A DNA stretch of 55,953 nucleotides from Lachnospiraceae bacterium (GTDB lineage Bacteria; Bacillota; Clostridia; Lachnospirales; Lachnospiraceae): the NCBI GenBank assembly GCA_014804695.1, contig JAAUZJ010000053.1:1-55953 (forward strand). Direction: 5' to 3'. The notes under the pieces are model-generated. The model had not been told where the DNA came from and did no database searches. It saw only the letters and a list, made by a program, of their open reading frames with translations. Below, piece after piece: positions 44,650 through 53,906 of the stretch (positions are counted from its first letter, which is position 1; each line of letters begins with the position of its first letter). The position numbers were made by a program, and so were the translations under genes.

Positions 44650-46308
44650 ATGAAAAAAATTAAATTAAGGATAGGTATAATAGCAACTGTTATGGTATCA
44701 GTATTTATGACGGCGTGTTCGAAGGAGGAAATTGAAGAACCGCTGCCTATAGAGTTGTCTGAATCAGATGGGGCAGAAATGCCAGACTTTATTCCTGAAC
44801 CATACGAGTCGTTGCAGGAAGAGTCTGCCGGGAGCGTGGAAGATGAGAACGAAATACCTGACTGGGTGACTGTGTACAGTGACTTTTTGTCTGAACATAA
44901 AAACTTGCTTTCATTGCTGATGGAAGAAGGCGAAGGCGGTATCAGAGGGTTCATAACAGGATTTTATCTGTATGATTTAAATGATGATAAAATACCGGAA
45001 TTGTTTGTGCAAAAAAACATGATAGCGGATTATATTTATACCTATGTGGATGGGAATGTTGAAATGAGAAACCGGATAATATACGATGCGTTCGGTAAAT
45101 CTTATTTTGGTTTTGATTCGGAGAGTGGGGATGTGTATTCTTTTACACTGGATTTAGGAACAGGAACTGACAGGTGCACCGAACTGTCTAAGTTATCGCT
45201 TATAAATAACACAGATGATATATATGATGGGGTTGAACGAATATATTCTGCACTCTATGGTGATATGGAAACGGCAGACGGTTATTATTCTGTAGAGTGG
45301 GAGAATGCAATTCCAAGCGAAAATAATCAGATTACAACAGAGGAATTCTATAAAATTGCAGAGCGCTTTGTTCCATTTGATTTCCATCAAATTACAGATG
45401 AAAATATAGAAAAGTATATAACTTCTGATTATATGGATGTTGTACAGGAGTATTCGTTAGAAGATTATGCCGGGAAAATGCAGGAGCTGATTCAGGAATT
45501 TAATGATAAAGGCCACCCCAGACCGGTAAAAGGCGGAAAAGTCGTGACTCCTGAGAATGCAATCATGGGGGAAGACTTTGTCGGGAAAGTATATTGTGAT
45601 CTGGATAGTCTGGAATGTTACCGGGAAAGTGATATAGTACCTGAATTTGATGAAGCGTGGAAAAATATTTATTGGAAATGGGAAAAAGATAATGAAAAGT
45701 TTGACGGCAGTTCGGAAATATGGGAAGACAGGGATTTTTCAAGTTTTGGTTTCATTGAGTGGCCGGGGCACGAAGCACCGATTTTATACATAAATGTTGG
45801 GGCGGCTGCAAGCCTTTATAATTATTATGGAATTATAGATAACAATGTAGTACAGATTGCGTCATCAGAGATAGAGGGAATGGCCGCTAATAAGGTCAGA
45901 CTGATAAATAATACAGAATATTATGTTGTCCATAGCTTCTATGACGGAATGAGCTTTGGCTCGCTTCATGGTAGTCTGTACTGTATTAAATCAGGAAGTG
46001 TGGAAAATATATGGAGTTTTGATTGGAGTTATGAATTCGAAGATAATTCAGAAATAAATTATGATAATATCCCTTGGAACAGGTCTTACGATAATTTGGA
46101 TTCTACCTTCCTCGGTCAACAGCTATCCGCATATGAAGGAATGGCAAAGATTGACGAACTGCTTGGAAAAGGCGCCAGTGAACAGATTATGGCGTGCGTT
46201 AAATATACGGATGGTAAAGACAATGGACCGCTGTCCTTTAGTGATGATGACAGTATCACTGATATGTATACATGGGATGAGTGGATATATGCGTTAGATA
46301 GTTTTTAA
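44650..46308 (+). CDS. Large surface lipoprotein with EF-hand-like motif, unknown function
   Basis: This 552-residue lipoprotein has a signal peptide with lipobox MTAC (about Cys23), a Glu/Pro/Ser-rich linker, and a long extracellular region. The DLNDDKIPELFV segment resembles the calcium-binding DxNxDxxxEL loop seen in many Clostridial surface proteins. No enzymatic motif was recognised. The frame is open from 44635, but GGAGG sits 8-9 bases before the ATG at 44650. It is acidic and Tyr/Asp-rich, like the next gene, and lies directly behind conserved promoter site 2, so it is a likely target of the upstream sigma-WG protein. Confidence 0.8.
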   Translation: MKKIKLRIGIIATVMVSVFMTACSKEEIEEPLPIELSESDGAEMPDFIPEPYESLQEESAGSVEDENEIPDWVTVYSDFLSEHKNLLSLLMEEGEGGIRGFITGFYLYDLNDDKIPELFVQKNMIADYIYTYVDGNVEMRNRIIYDAFGKSYFGFDSESGDVYSFTLDLGTGTDRCTELSKLSLINNTDDIYDGVERIYSALYGDMETADGYYSVEWENAIPSENNQITTEEFYKIAERFVPFDFHQITDENIEKYITSDYMDVVQEYSLEDYAGKMQELIQEFNDKGHPRPVKGGKVVTPENAIMGEDFVGKVYCDLDSLECYRESDIVPEFDEAWKNIYWKWEKDNEKFDGSSEIWEDRDFSSFGFIEWPGHEAPILYINVGAAASLYNYYGIIDNNVVQIASSEIEGMAANKVRLINNTEYYVVHSFYDGMSFGSLHGSLYCIKSGSVENIWSFDWSYEFEDNSEINYDNIPWNRSYDNLDSTFLGQQLSAYEGMAKIDELLGKGASEQIMACVKYTDGKDNGPLSFSDDDSITDMYTWDEWIYALDSF

Positions 46309-46337
46309 TTGGGCTGTTAAAAAATTTGGATATTTGG

Positions 46338-46370
46338 TAAAAAAAATTTTAAAATAGTTCTCTCTTCTAT
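46338..46370 (+). promoter_or_regulatory. Degenerate relative of the ECF-type promoter, site 3
   Basis: AATTTTAAAATAGTTCTCTCT (46344 onward, partly listed) resembles the spacer and -10 part of sites 4 and 5, but the -35 box TGCAAC is replaced by TGGTAA-like sequence and the -10 reads TCTCTTC. It is probably weak or inactive. Confidence 0.35.
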
Positions 46371-46402
46371 GATATAACATCAAAAGAAATGAGGGAAAGT
46401 GA

Positions 46403-46465
46403 ATGAAACTTATAAGCAGACTTAGGGGATATGCGTGGAATGTTATGCAAGCTTATATTAAATAA
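46403..46465 (+). other. 20-codon leader open frame upstream of the frameshifted lipoprotein gene
   Basis: An ATG at 46403 with GAGGGAAAG just upstream reads 20 codons to TAA at 46463-46465, giving a basic, amphipathic peptide. It sits where the other promoter-leader copies have their start codon, so it may be a remnant of an older start or a small leader peptide. Confidence 0.4.
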
Positions 46466-46484
46466 AAGTGGGAGAATGAGACTT

Positions 46485-48058
46485 ATGGATAGAAGAAATG
46501 TAGTGAAAACAATATTTATTATGATTGTGGTAGTTGTAGTCTGTGTTGGATGTTCAAATACAGGGACAGATACAAATCCCGGACAGAGCACACAGCAGGA
46601 GAAAATACAGAATATGCAAGAAGAGAAAGCACAGAATGTGCAAGAAGAAATAACACAGAGTACACAACAGGAAAAACGCAGGATGTATATATTTCTATGG
46701 ATGATTACAATCCGGATAGCAGTATAGCTCCTAAGAGGACGTTCTTTTATGATGGTAAAGAAATAAGTATGCCACGCAAAGTAAGGGATCTTGAAAAGCT
46801 TGCAGGATGTGAAATTAAGCGTCTTTCTGTAGATAAAATGGGTGATGCAAAAATTTGGTTTTCCGGTGAAGAAGAAAAGGCTTCCCGCATTTCTGTAACA
46901 ATTGATACGTCGGAGCTTGATGAATTCAATTCAGACTTAGGCACGGGAGCAAATTTCGAAGATAAACCAGAATTTATGGAAAAAGTGAAGGATGCGCCGA
47001 TTACAGGACTTTATTTTAGTAGTTACTATTTTATACCCGATACGGTGTATGAGAATATATCCCTGATTCCTGACTATGCAATTTTTGATACGGATTATTC
47101 AAGCAGTGAAATAACAGAGCATATCGCAGATTATTATAGCAGCATAGTGGATTCCGGAGACAACCCGGGTTTAGATAGTGAAGCAATCGAATGGTTTAGT
47201 GAGCAGTATCCGGAAATGGATCTGAGTGAATATATTGTAGATGATAATTTAGATAGAGGTTTTGTGGATTGGGATGAGAAAAACAATTCACTGGATTTCA
47301 ACAGCTTTGATAAAGGCTATACCTTTTCATGGTCTGGCGGTTTGAGTGAAGACAGTAGAAGTGTGCATATATATTATTTTTCAGATTCAGTTCTGGCTTA
47401 TCGTGAGTTTATAGATAATAAAAGACCGGCATATATGAATAACGCGTGTTATTACTGTTCTGATATTATCCCTGATATCGTAGACGATACAATAGATGAG
47501 TATGAATATGATGAGTATGAGGAAGAGGACAAGGCACGTAAATTTAGTATTGCTCTGGCTGATTTAACAACAGATGGAATCGGAGAACTTATTATATATA
47601 ATGGAGAAGCTACTTATGCCATAGAGTTAGATAAAAAGACTCAAGCGTTGAACGTAATCGCTTATGATGAAGGACACTGCTATGTAACAGAACATTGCGC
47701 ATGGGCACGGAATGCCTCCGATGCTGAATTGCAATCCGGCCCTGATGGTAATAGATGTGAGTATAGACATTATTATTATATGTTTGATGAGCATGGAAAT
47801 CGCTGGCAATTAGCAGATATAGCTCAAAGATACAATGAATTTTGGATTAATGGCGAGAAAAAGTCGGCTGAGGAAGTTCAGGTTTTTGAAAAAAAATTGG
47901 GATATTCGGATGGGTATTATGTATCTAATCCGACATATGATGAAATTATAGAGTTTCTTGAAGAAAAGGATAAATTTACCAGAATCAACATCGATTATGC
48001 ACATGAAGATAAAAGAAATGGTGAAGTGCTCGTACTTGAGGACTTTATCGGACAGTAG
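46485..48058 (+). pseudogene. Surface lipoprotein gene split by a one-base frameshift
   Basis: The signal peptide (VVVVVCVGC lipobox region) and a Gln/Glu-rich linker are read from the ATG at 46485 (46476 also possible) until about 46676. The mature domain, about 455 residues, continues in another frame to 48058. The switch point is the run of five A at 46672-46676; one more A would join the two parts. The mature region is acidic and Tyr-rich with DLTTDGIGELIIYNGE, a calcium-loop-like segment similar to that in the preceding lipoprotein. It may be a true frameshift, a phase-variable tract, or a sequencing error. No function can be named. Confidence 0.7.
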
Positions 48059-48132
48059 TCTGAAGAAGATATGTTGGATAAATAAATGTTCCGGAAGAGA
48101 TAATAACCATAATTAAATAACTATTGTAATTA

Positions 48133-48173
48133 AAGTGTAAAGTCTATTGAGTTAAAGACTTTACACTTTTTTA
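48133..48173 (+). terminator. Rho-independent terminator after the split lipoprotein gene
   Basis: A perfect 14-bp stem, AAAGTGTAAAGTCT (48133-48146) with AGACTTTACACTTT (48157-48170), followed by further T. Confidence 0.88.
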
Positions 48174-48350
48174 ATTGTACCTTTTGATAACTTATTTTGT
48201 AAAAATGAACAATTTTTATAAAAAAATAAAAAAATTTTAAAATTACTGCAACCATTTTAAAAAAGTTTCTCTCTATTATAGTGTGCCATAGGATTAGACT
48301 TGATTTTATATGGCTCAAATTATGAAAAAGAGGAAGGGAAACAAATGAAA
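48174..48350 (+). repeat. Duplicated promoter-leader segment, copy A
   Basis: About 175 bases closely match 51201-51376: AATTGTACC at the start, the same A/T tracts, promoter boxes, TTTTATATGGC and the AAAAAGAGGAAGGG ribosome site up to ACAAATGAAAA. In this copy the start codon meets a stop after three codons. Confidence 0.8.
48247..48276 (+). promoter_or_regulatory. Conserved ECF-type promoter, site 4 (zinc-ribbon membrane gene)
   Basis: TGCAAC at 48247-48252, 17 bases, TCTCTAT at 48270-48276, about 145 bases before the gene at 48421. Confidence 0.8.
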
Positions 48351-48420
48351 AAATAAAGATCATTAAACAAAAAGGAAAAATACTAAGAGAAGAATACTAA
48401 GAAAAAAAAACGGAGGAATT

Positions 48421-50163
48421 ATGGAAAAAATATGTAAAAAATGCGGTGCTGAAATTCAGGAGGATAGTGTCTTCTGCGAAATGTGCGGCGCGCGGATCAA
48501 GGAAGAAGTTGTATCGGAGAAAGAGCCGACATCAGAGGGAAAAGATACACCGGAGGAAAACGGAGAGGAAATTTATTTATTTCACCCGATAAAAATGGCA
48601 CGGCGTCTTGCAGCAAAATATACTATAGAGGAGCAGAAAAAGAGAAAGAAATTTTTGCGGTTTTTCATTGTTTTGTTTGAACTCGTTCTTTTGTGCGGAA
48701 ATATGGTTGCCTGTGGTGACACTGTCTATACCGGCAGGGAGTTGATACGGCAGACATTGAAGGTTGATTTCAGCGGATGGAACCAATGGGGAAAAGCGGT
48801 AGTACCGGTGCTCTTTCTGATTTACGGCTATGTTCTGATTCGCACCTTTATGGTGAAGGAGAGGGAGTTTCAAAAGCATATCAGAACAGTCTGGAATGCA
48901 AATCTTCTACTATTCATTACAGTGGTGTTTTATACAGTGACAGATTATTTTGAACTTAAGTCGGGAGCTTTTGTGTGTCTGGCGATCGGCATTGTTGTTA
49001 ATGGACTGATGATCTATGGGACGGCATATGAAATACAAAACGGACTGGAACCTGCACCGGGAAGAATCCATGCGTGGTTTGTGCCAAAAGAAGTGATTTT
49101 GAGCTTAGCCTTATTAGAAATAACTCTATGTGTGATCATGCATATGAAATGCTCAGATGAAGATTTACAGAAGCTATTTTGGGTAGCGGTTGCAGTGAAA
49201 ATTTTTTCAGCAGGAATTTCCTGTTTAAAGAGAGAGAAGAGCTATCAGGTGATGAAGCTGCAAAGCTGTGTTGATCTGCTCTGCTGCGTGGTGTTGTTCT
49301 TATATTGTAAGACTTACATCCATTCTGACAAGTATTTACTGGACAGTGGTTTGATGCTGGCGATGGGAGTGATATCTCCGTTTGGTTTCAATTATCTGTT
49401 GCAGCGACAGGGGCGGGAAGGCAAGATAAGGAATATACATAAAAAGATGTTACGCCTGACAATATTGCTGGCAGCCGTTGTGAGTATTGTGATTTTTAAG
49501 ACGTCCTATGACCAACTGGCCAGAGAGGAAATGGTCAAAGATTTTTATTCATATAATTTCGCAGGCATATGGGATTTGGAGGGCATTAACGGTAATCTTG
49601 TAATCTATTCCGAGGGTACTCGTTATATCGAACGGTATTTCCGATGCCATATAGATGGGGATACGTTAACCGGCTCCCTGTATAGGTCATCGGAAACGCT
49701 GTATTCAAGTGACAATGATTTTGAACTGGAGATAAAAGAAGAAATTGATTGGAATACTTATTTGGTTGATATAGATTATATTTCAAGGTATGGGGAGCGT
49801 CTTAGATGCGAGGATGTGACAATGACGAAAACAGATCCGGAGGAAGTCAGTTCGTACATCTTCCGGAGTATTTCCGATCAGGCAAAGAAAGACATTAGAG
49901 AAGTTTATGTGCCTTTGAAGATTACATTCTTGTATGACGAAGGGGAAATGTCCTATGAGTCCCTTGGAAGATCAGGAACGGATAATTTGAATAAAGTTCT
50001 GAATTATAATGACGGAATGATCAAGGGATACAGTAAGATGCAATTTACACAAAACAGCGCGTTGCTCTACCATGCTCCGATCTATTATGTCTACTATGAG
50101 ATAGATCCGGCGCGGGAATTTAACTGCGTTAACGAATACAGTAAGACAGAGTATAGCTATTAA
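48421..50163 (+). CDS. Zinc-ribbon multi-pass membrane protein
   Basis: This 580-residue protein starts with a zinc ribbon, CKKCGAEIQEDSVFCEMCG, with Cys5, Cys8, Cys19 and Cys22. After an acidic linker there are about eight hydrophobic segments (about 80-345), and then a C-terminal domain of about 200 residues that begins with YNFAGIWDLEGINGNLVIY and is rich in beta strands, probably outside the cell. CGGAGG precedes the ATG. Family not recognised beyond the ribbon. It is followed after 24 bases by a second membrane protein, so they form an operon under promoter site 4. Confidence 0.8.
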   Translation: MEKICKKCGAEIQEDSVFCEMCGARIKEEVVSEKEPTSEGKDTPEENGEEIYLFHPIKMARRLAAKYTIEEQKKRKKFLRFFIVLFELVLLCGNMVACGDTVYTGRELIRQTLKVDFSGWNQWGKAVVPVLFLIYGYVLIRTFMVKEREFQKHIRTVWNANLLLFITVVFYTVTDYFELKSGAFVCLAIGIVVNGLMIYGTAYEIQNGLEPAPGRIHAWFVPKEVILSLALLEITLCVIMHMKCSDEDLQKLFWVAVAVKIFSAGISCLKREKSYQVMKLQSCVDLLCCVVLFLYCKTYIHSDKYLLDSGLMLAMGVISPFGFNYLLQRQGREGKIRNIHKKMLRLTILLAAVVSIVIFKTSYDQLAREEMVKDFYSYNFAGIWDLEGINGNLVIYSEGTRYIERYFRCHIDGDTLTGSLYRSSETLYSSDNDFELEIKEEIDWNTYLVDIDYISRYGERLRCEDVTMTKTDPEEVSSYIFRSISDQAKKDIREVYVPLKITFLYDEGEMSYESLGRSGTDNLNKVLNYNDGMIKGYSKMQFTQNSALLYHAPIYYVYYEIDPAREFNCVNEYSKTEYSY

Positions 50164-50187
50164 ATAATGGAAGGAGGATAAAATGAT

Positions 50188-51201
50188 ATGGATTCTTTAA
50201 TTAGGGAACTTGTGTCGATGTTTAGGGAAATTTCTAACGTACTAAGCATTCCATGTATTATTTTTGGAGCTTTAAATTGTTTTTTCGGTTATAAAATTTT
50301 TAAGATCATGTGTGGAATAAAAGGGTTTTTTACGGGTGCAATACTGGGGATGATCATTGGATTGTTTTCGCTGAATGGTGGAGTAACTGTGCTCTGTGCA
50401 TTGATTGGAGGTATCATTGGTGCGGTCCTGGCATATGCGGCGTATTTGCTCAGTGTATTTCTCTCCTGCTTTGGAACTGGTGTACTGCTGGGAACGGTAT
50501 TAATGATTGCTTCCGGGAATTCTTCCGGAGTTGTTCTCGGTGCTGTAATGTGTGGATTACTATTTGGCGTATTGGGAGTCTTATTGACGAAAACCTTGAT
50601 CACATTGCAGACAGCAATAGAGGGAGCATTATGGATCGGAATAGGATTTTCTCTGCTTACATACAATGTAACGTTTGCGCTGGCTGTCATGGTAGTGTTT
50701 TGCGTGTTGGGACTGGTTATACAATCCCGCAATGGTGGCGGAAAAGCCACGGTTCTTCCGTCTCAAGCAGACCAGGGAAATATAATTGTTCCTGAGACGA
50801 GTGCGCCTGTACCACAGGAAGCGGCCCAGAGTGTAGTGCAAGGAGTGATACAGAATGTGGCACAGGAAATACAGAGTACGCTGCAGGAAGCGGCGCAAAG
50901 AGAGCCTCACGATAGAAAAAAAGATATACAGGATATGGCGCAGAATACACAGCGTGTAGTGAAGGAAACAGCAAGTACACTATGGGAAATGTTAAAAATG
51001 GCAAAGGACGGCAGAGGGAAATTTATTGATATCGCTGCTGCACAGGAAAAAAAGGCAGAGGCAAAGATAGAAAAGGGAATTTTGCGTTTGCAGAAAAATA
51101 TTGAAAACGTTTGGGATTATTTTGAAAATAACAAAAAGGCATTTTTCCCGATGATGTGTGTGATGTTAGTCGTGGCATCAGTCATAGCTATAATTAAATA
51201 A
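50188..51201 (+). CDS. DUF4203-like membrane protein with amphipathic C-terminal region
   Basis: This 337-residue protein has about seven Gly/Val/Leu-rich helices (about 18-180), including GYKIFKIMCGIKGFFTGAI and GGIIGAVLAYAAYLL, similar to the DUF4203/TMEM198 type. A long polar middle (about 185-310) is rich in Ala, Gln and Val with heptad character, then a last helix (MMCVMLVVASVIAII). GGAGG lies 10 bases before the ATG at 50188; an ATG at 50183 reads only five codons. It is co-transcribed with the zinc-ribbon gene. No enzymatic motif; role unknown. Confidence 0.75.
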   Translation: MDSLIRELVSMFREISNVLSIPCIIFGALNCFFGYKIFKIMCGIKGFFTGAILGMIIGLFSLNGGVTVLCALIGGIIGAVLAYAAYLLSVFLSCFGTGVLLGTVLMIASGNSSGVVLGAVMCGLLFGVLGVLLTKTLITLQTAIEGALWIGIGFSLLTYNVTFALAVMVVFCVLGLVIQSRNGGGKATVLPSQADQGNIIVPETSAPVPQEAAQSVVQGVIQNVAQEIQSTLQEAAQREPHDRKKDIQDMAQNTQRVVKETASTLWEMLKMAKDGRGKFIDIAAAQEKKAEAKIEKGILRLQKNIENVWDYFENNKKAFFPMMCVMLVVASVIAIIK

Positions 51202-51376
51202 ATTGTACCTTTTTACAAGCGATTTTGTAAAAAGAACAATTTTTATAAAAAAATAAAAAATTTTAAAATTACTGCAACCTTTTTATAAAAGTCTCTCTCT
51301 ATTGTAATAAGCCATAGAATTTTACCCAATTTTATATGGCAAAAATTATGAAAAAGAGGAAGGGAGACAAATGAAA
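51201..51376 (+). repeat. Duplicated promoter-leader segment, copy B
   Basis: Counterpart of 48174-48350. Here the leader runs into the real start codon of the BspA-like gene at 51371. Confidence 0.8.
51273..51302 (+). promoter_or_regulatory. Conserved ECF-type promoter, site 5 (BspA-like gene)
   Basis: TGCAAC at 51273-51278, 17 bases, TCTCTAT at 51296-51302, about 70 bases before the ATG at 51371. Confidence 0.8.
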
Positions 51377-53827
51377 AGACAAAAATTATTAAGAAAGAGG
51401 ATTCTGGCGCTTGCTCTCAGTGCAGCTATGGTGTTCGCACAGGTGGATACATACGCTGTGCTGGCGGCAGCACCGGAAATTTCAGGGGAGGAAGTGGAAT
51501 ATGACGAATCCCAGGCTGTCTTAACAGAGGATTTAGAGGCAGAAGAATCAGGAACAGAGGAAACAGAATCAGAAGGCACTGTGGATTCGGGTACGGCGGA
51601 TTCTGACACTATAGGAGATGCAGATGGTGCATACGACGATGACGAATCGTCAGATGACGCAAAAGAAGCGGAAGAAACAGAACTTCCAGCGGAATCTTTG
51701 ACAGAAGAATCGTCAGAAGGAGAACAGGAAAATAACATTGCGGAAGTAAATGAAGATGAGGCAGAAGAGCCGGGAACCGGAACTGGTGATGGCGGAGCCG
51801 GAGAGACAGGTACAGGAGAGACTGAAGAAACCGTAAACAGTGGAACCATTAACAGTATTTCGTGGAGTATTGATGCAGACGGTTTGTTGACGATAGAAGG
51901 TACAGGGGATTACATAAGTGGTTCAGTCGATTTTGATTATCTTCCGCCATGGGCGGGCAGAGAGGATGTTAAATCTGCCAAAGTAGATGTGTCGGGAATT
52001 ACACGCACTGATAGTATGTTCAGGGATTGTGTAAACCTGACTAGCGTAGATTTATCAGGGTTGAAGACTGATAACGTAATTCGTATGAGACGTATGTTTG
52101 AATCCTGCAGCAGTTTGATCAGTCTGAATGTAAGCGGCTTTAACACAGTAAATGTCTGGGATATGGGTCGTATGTTTTGTAATTGCAGCAGTTTAAGCAG
52201 TTTGGATGTAAGCGGCTTTGATACAAGAAATGTTGGATATATGTATAATATGTTTTGGGATTGTAGCAGCTTAACCAGCTTGGATGTAAGTAAGTTTGAC
52301 ACAGGAAAAGTTATAGATATGGTAGGGATGTTTGGAGGATGCAGCAGTTTAACCAGCTTGGATGTAAGTAAATTTGACACAAGTAAAGTTACTGCTATGG
52401 GTAGTATGTATGCAAACTGTAACGGTTTAAAAAGTCTTGATTTAAGTGGATTTGATACAAGAAATGTTACAGATATGGGTAATATGTTTCTTAATTGTAG
52501 CGCTTTAAGTAGTCTGGATTTAAGCAGTTTTGATATGCAAATGATTGTAGATGAATACAATGAAATGCATACCATGTTATATGGGTGTGACAGTCTAACT
52601 TACATATGCACCCCAAAAACTTTGGCATTAAGTGTGAAACTGCCAATTAGTAATGAGGAGTCAGACAAGTGGTATGGTGAATCAGGTAATACATATACAG
52701 AATTGCCTAAAAACTTAGACTACAGTATAGCTCTGTATAAAAATGGCTATCCGGATGACGGCACAAGCTCCATGAAAAAGGTTGTCTTCATCTCAGGAAT
52801 AACCATAGAAGACAAATCTTACGACGGCACACCTATCTCATACACCGGAACTCCGGTTGTAAAAGATTCATCCGGAAATACAATAACAGGTGTTACGCCA
52901 GCTTTTTCATACACAGGTACTCTTGCAGACGGCAGCAGTTATGAGCAGAATACACAGCTACCTTCACAGGCAGGAAATTACACGCTGTCTTTTGACATTT
53001 CAGGTAGTAACAGCTATATCTTATCACAGACTTCATATCATTTTAGTATTAAGCCTGTTGCATTAACTATAACTGCCCCGTCACAATCAATTAAGACCGG
53101 TGAAGCCTTACCGGCATTGTCATCATTGACTGCCACAGTAGAAGGCCTGTTAGATGGGGAGGCACTTACAGTACAGCCACAGCTTAAATACGGCACAGAT
53201 AATATCCAAACCAACGTGGCGGGTACTTATAACATTATCCCATACGGCGCCGATGCGGGAAATAATTACAGCATTAATTATGTAAACGGAACCCTGACCA
53301 TAACAGCTTCCGGGGAAATACCGGGTGATGATCCGAATAAAGAGCCAGACAAGGAACCGGAGATAGTCCATCAAGGCTCCAGCAAAAACAATAAACTTAC
53401 ATGGACAATTGACGATACCGGCAAGCTTACTGTTAAGGGTACCGGTAATTATCCTACGATAGATGTTGATGAGTATGGAATTATGCCGGCATGGTACCCG
53501 TGGGCGGAAACCATTACGTCTGCTGAAATAAACGTATCGGGTATTACCACTACGTCAGATATGTTCCGAGACTGCACTAATCTGAAAAGTATAGATTTGA
53601 CCAATTTGAATACAAGCAAAGTCACAAGCATGAGCAGTATGTTTGAGGATTGTAATGCGCTGGAAACGCTTGATGTAAGCGGTTTTAACACAAGTAAAGT
53701 CAAGTCCATGGGTTATATGTTTGATGGTTGTAATGCACTGGAAACACTTGATGTAAGCAGCTTTAATACTGGCAATGTTACTGATATGATAGCTATGTTT
53801 AGATTCTGCAGCGGTGTTATAAGCTGA
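51371..53827 (+). pseudogene. BspA-type leucine-rich-repeat surface protein, 3' end cut by mobile element
   Basis: The remaining 818 residues have a signal peptide (1 to about 33), an acidic Glu/Thr/Ser-rich linker to about 160, a first DUF285-type repeat block (about 200-400; units such as MFWDCSSLTSLDVSKFDT), MBG/YDG-type Ig-like domains (about 470-655), and a second repeat block (about 690-818). The second block stops in mid-repeat at MFRFCSG; similarity to sister repeats fades by about 53825, and the stop codon is formed at the junction. No sortase motif or other anchor remains. BspA-like proteins mediate adhesion. The rest of the gene probably lies beyond the inserted element, outside the window. 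Confidence 0.85.
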
Positions 53828-53906
53828 AAAAGACTTATTCATCAAACAACAAAAAAATAGCTGAACAGCCCGAAAACAGGCACACAGCGGAAAGGAGGAT
53901 TGATTT

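Larger units (their letters stand above)
48059..48420 (+). other. 362-bp spacer with terminator and duplicated promoter-leader
   Basis: No gene is seen. It holds a terminator (48133-48173), the conserved promoter site 4, a leader that closely matches the one before 51371, and an abortive ATG-AAA-AAA-TAA at 48345-48356 where that leader would normally begin a protein. Confidence 0.75.

Noticed and set aside
52000..53800. Leucine-rich repeats considered as a CRISPR-like or tandem DNA array
   Set aside because: The periodicity is that of protein repeats in one long frame, with variable bases at synonymous positions; there are no unique spacers.
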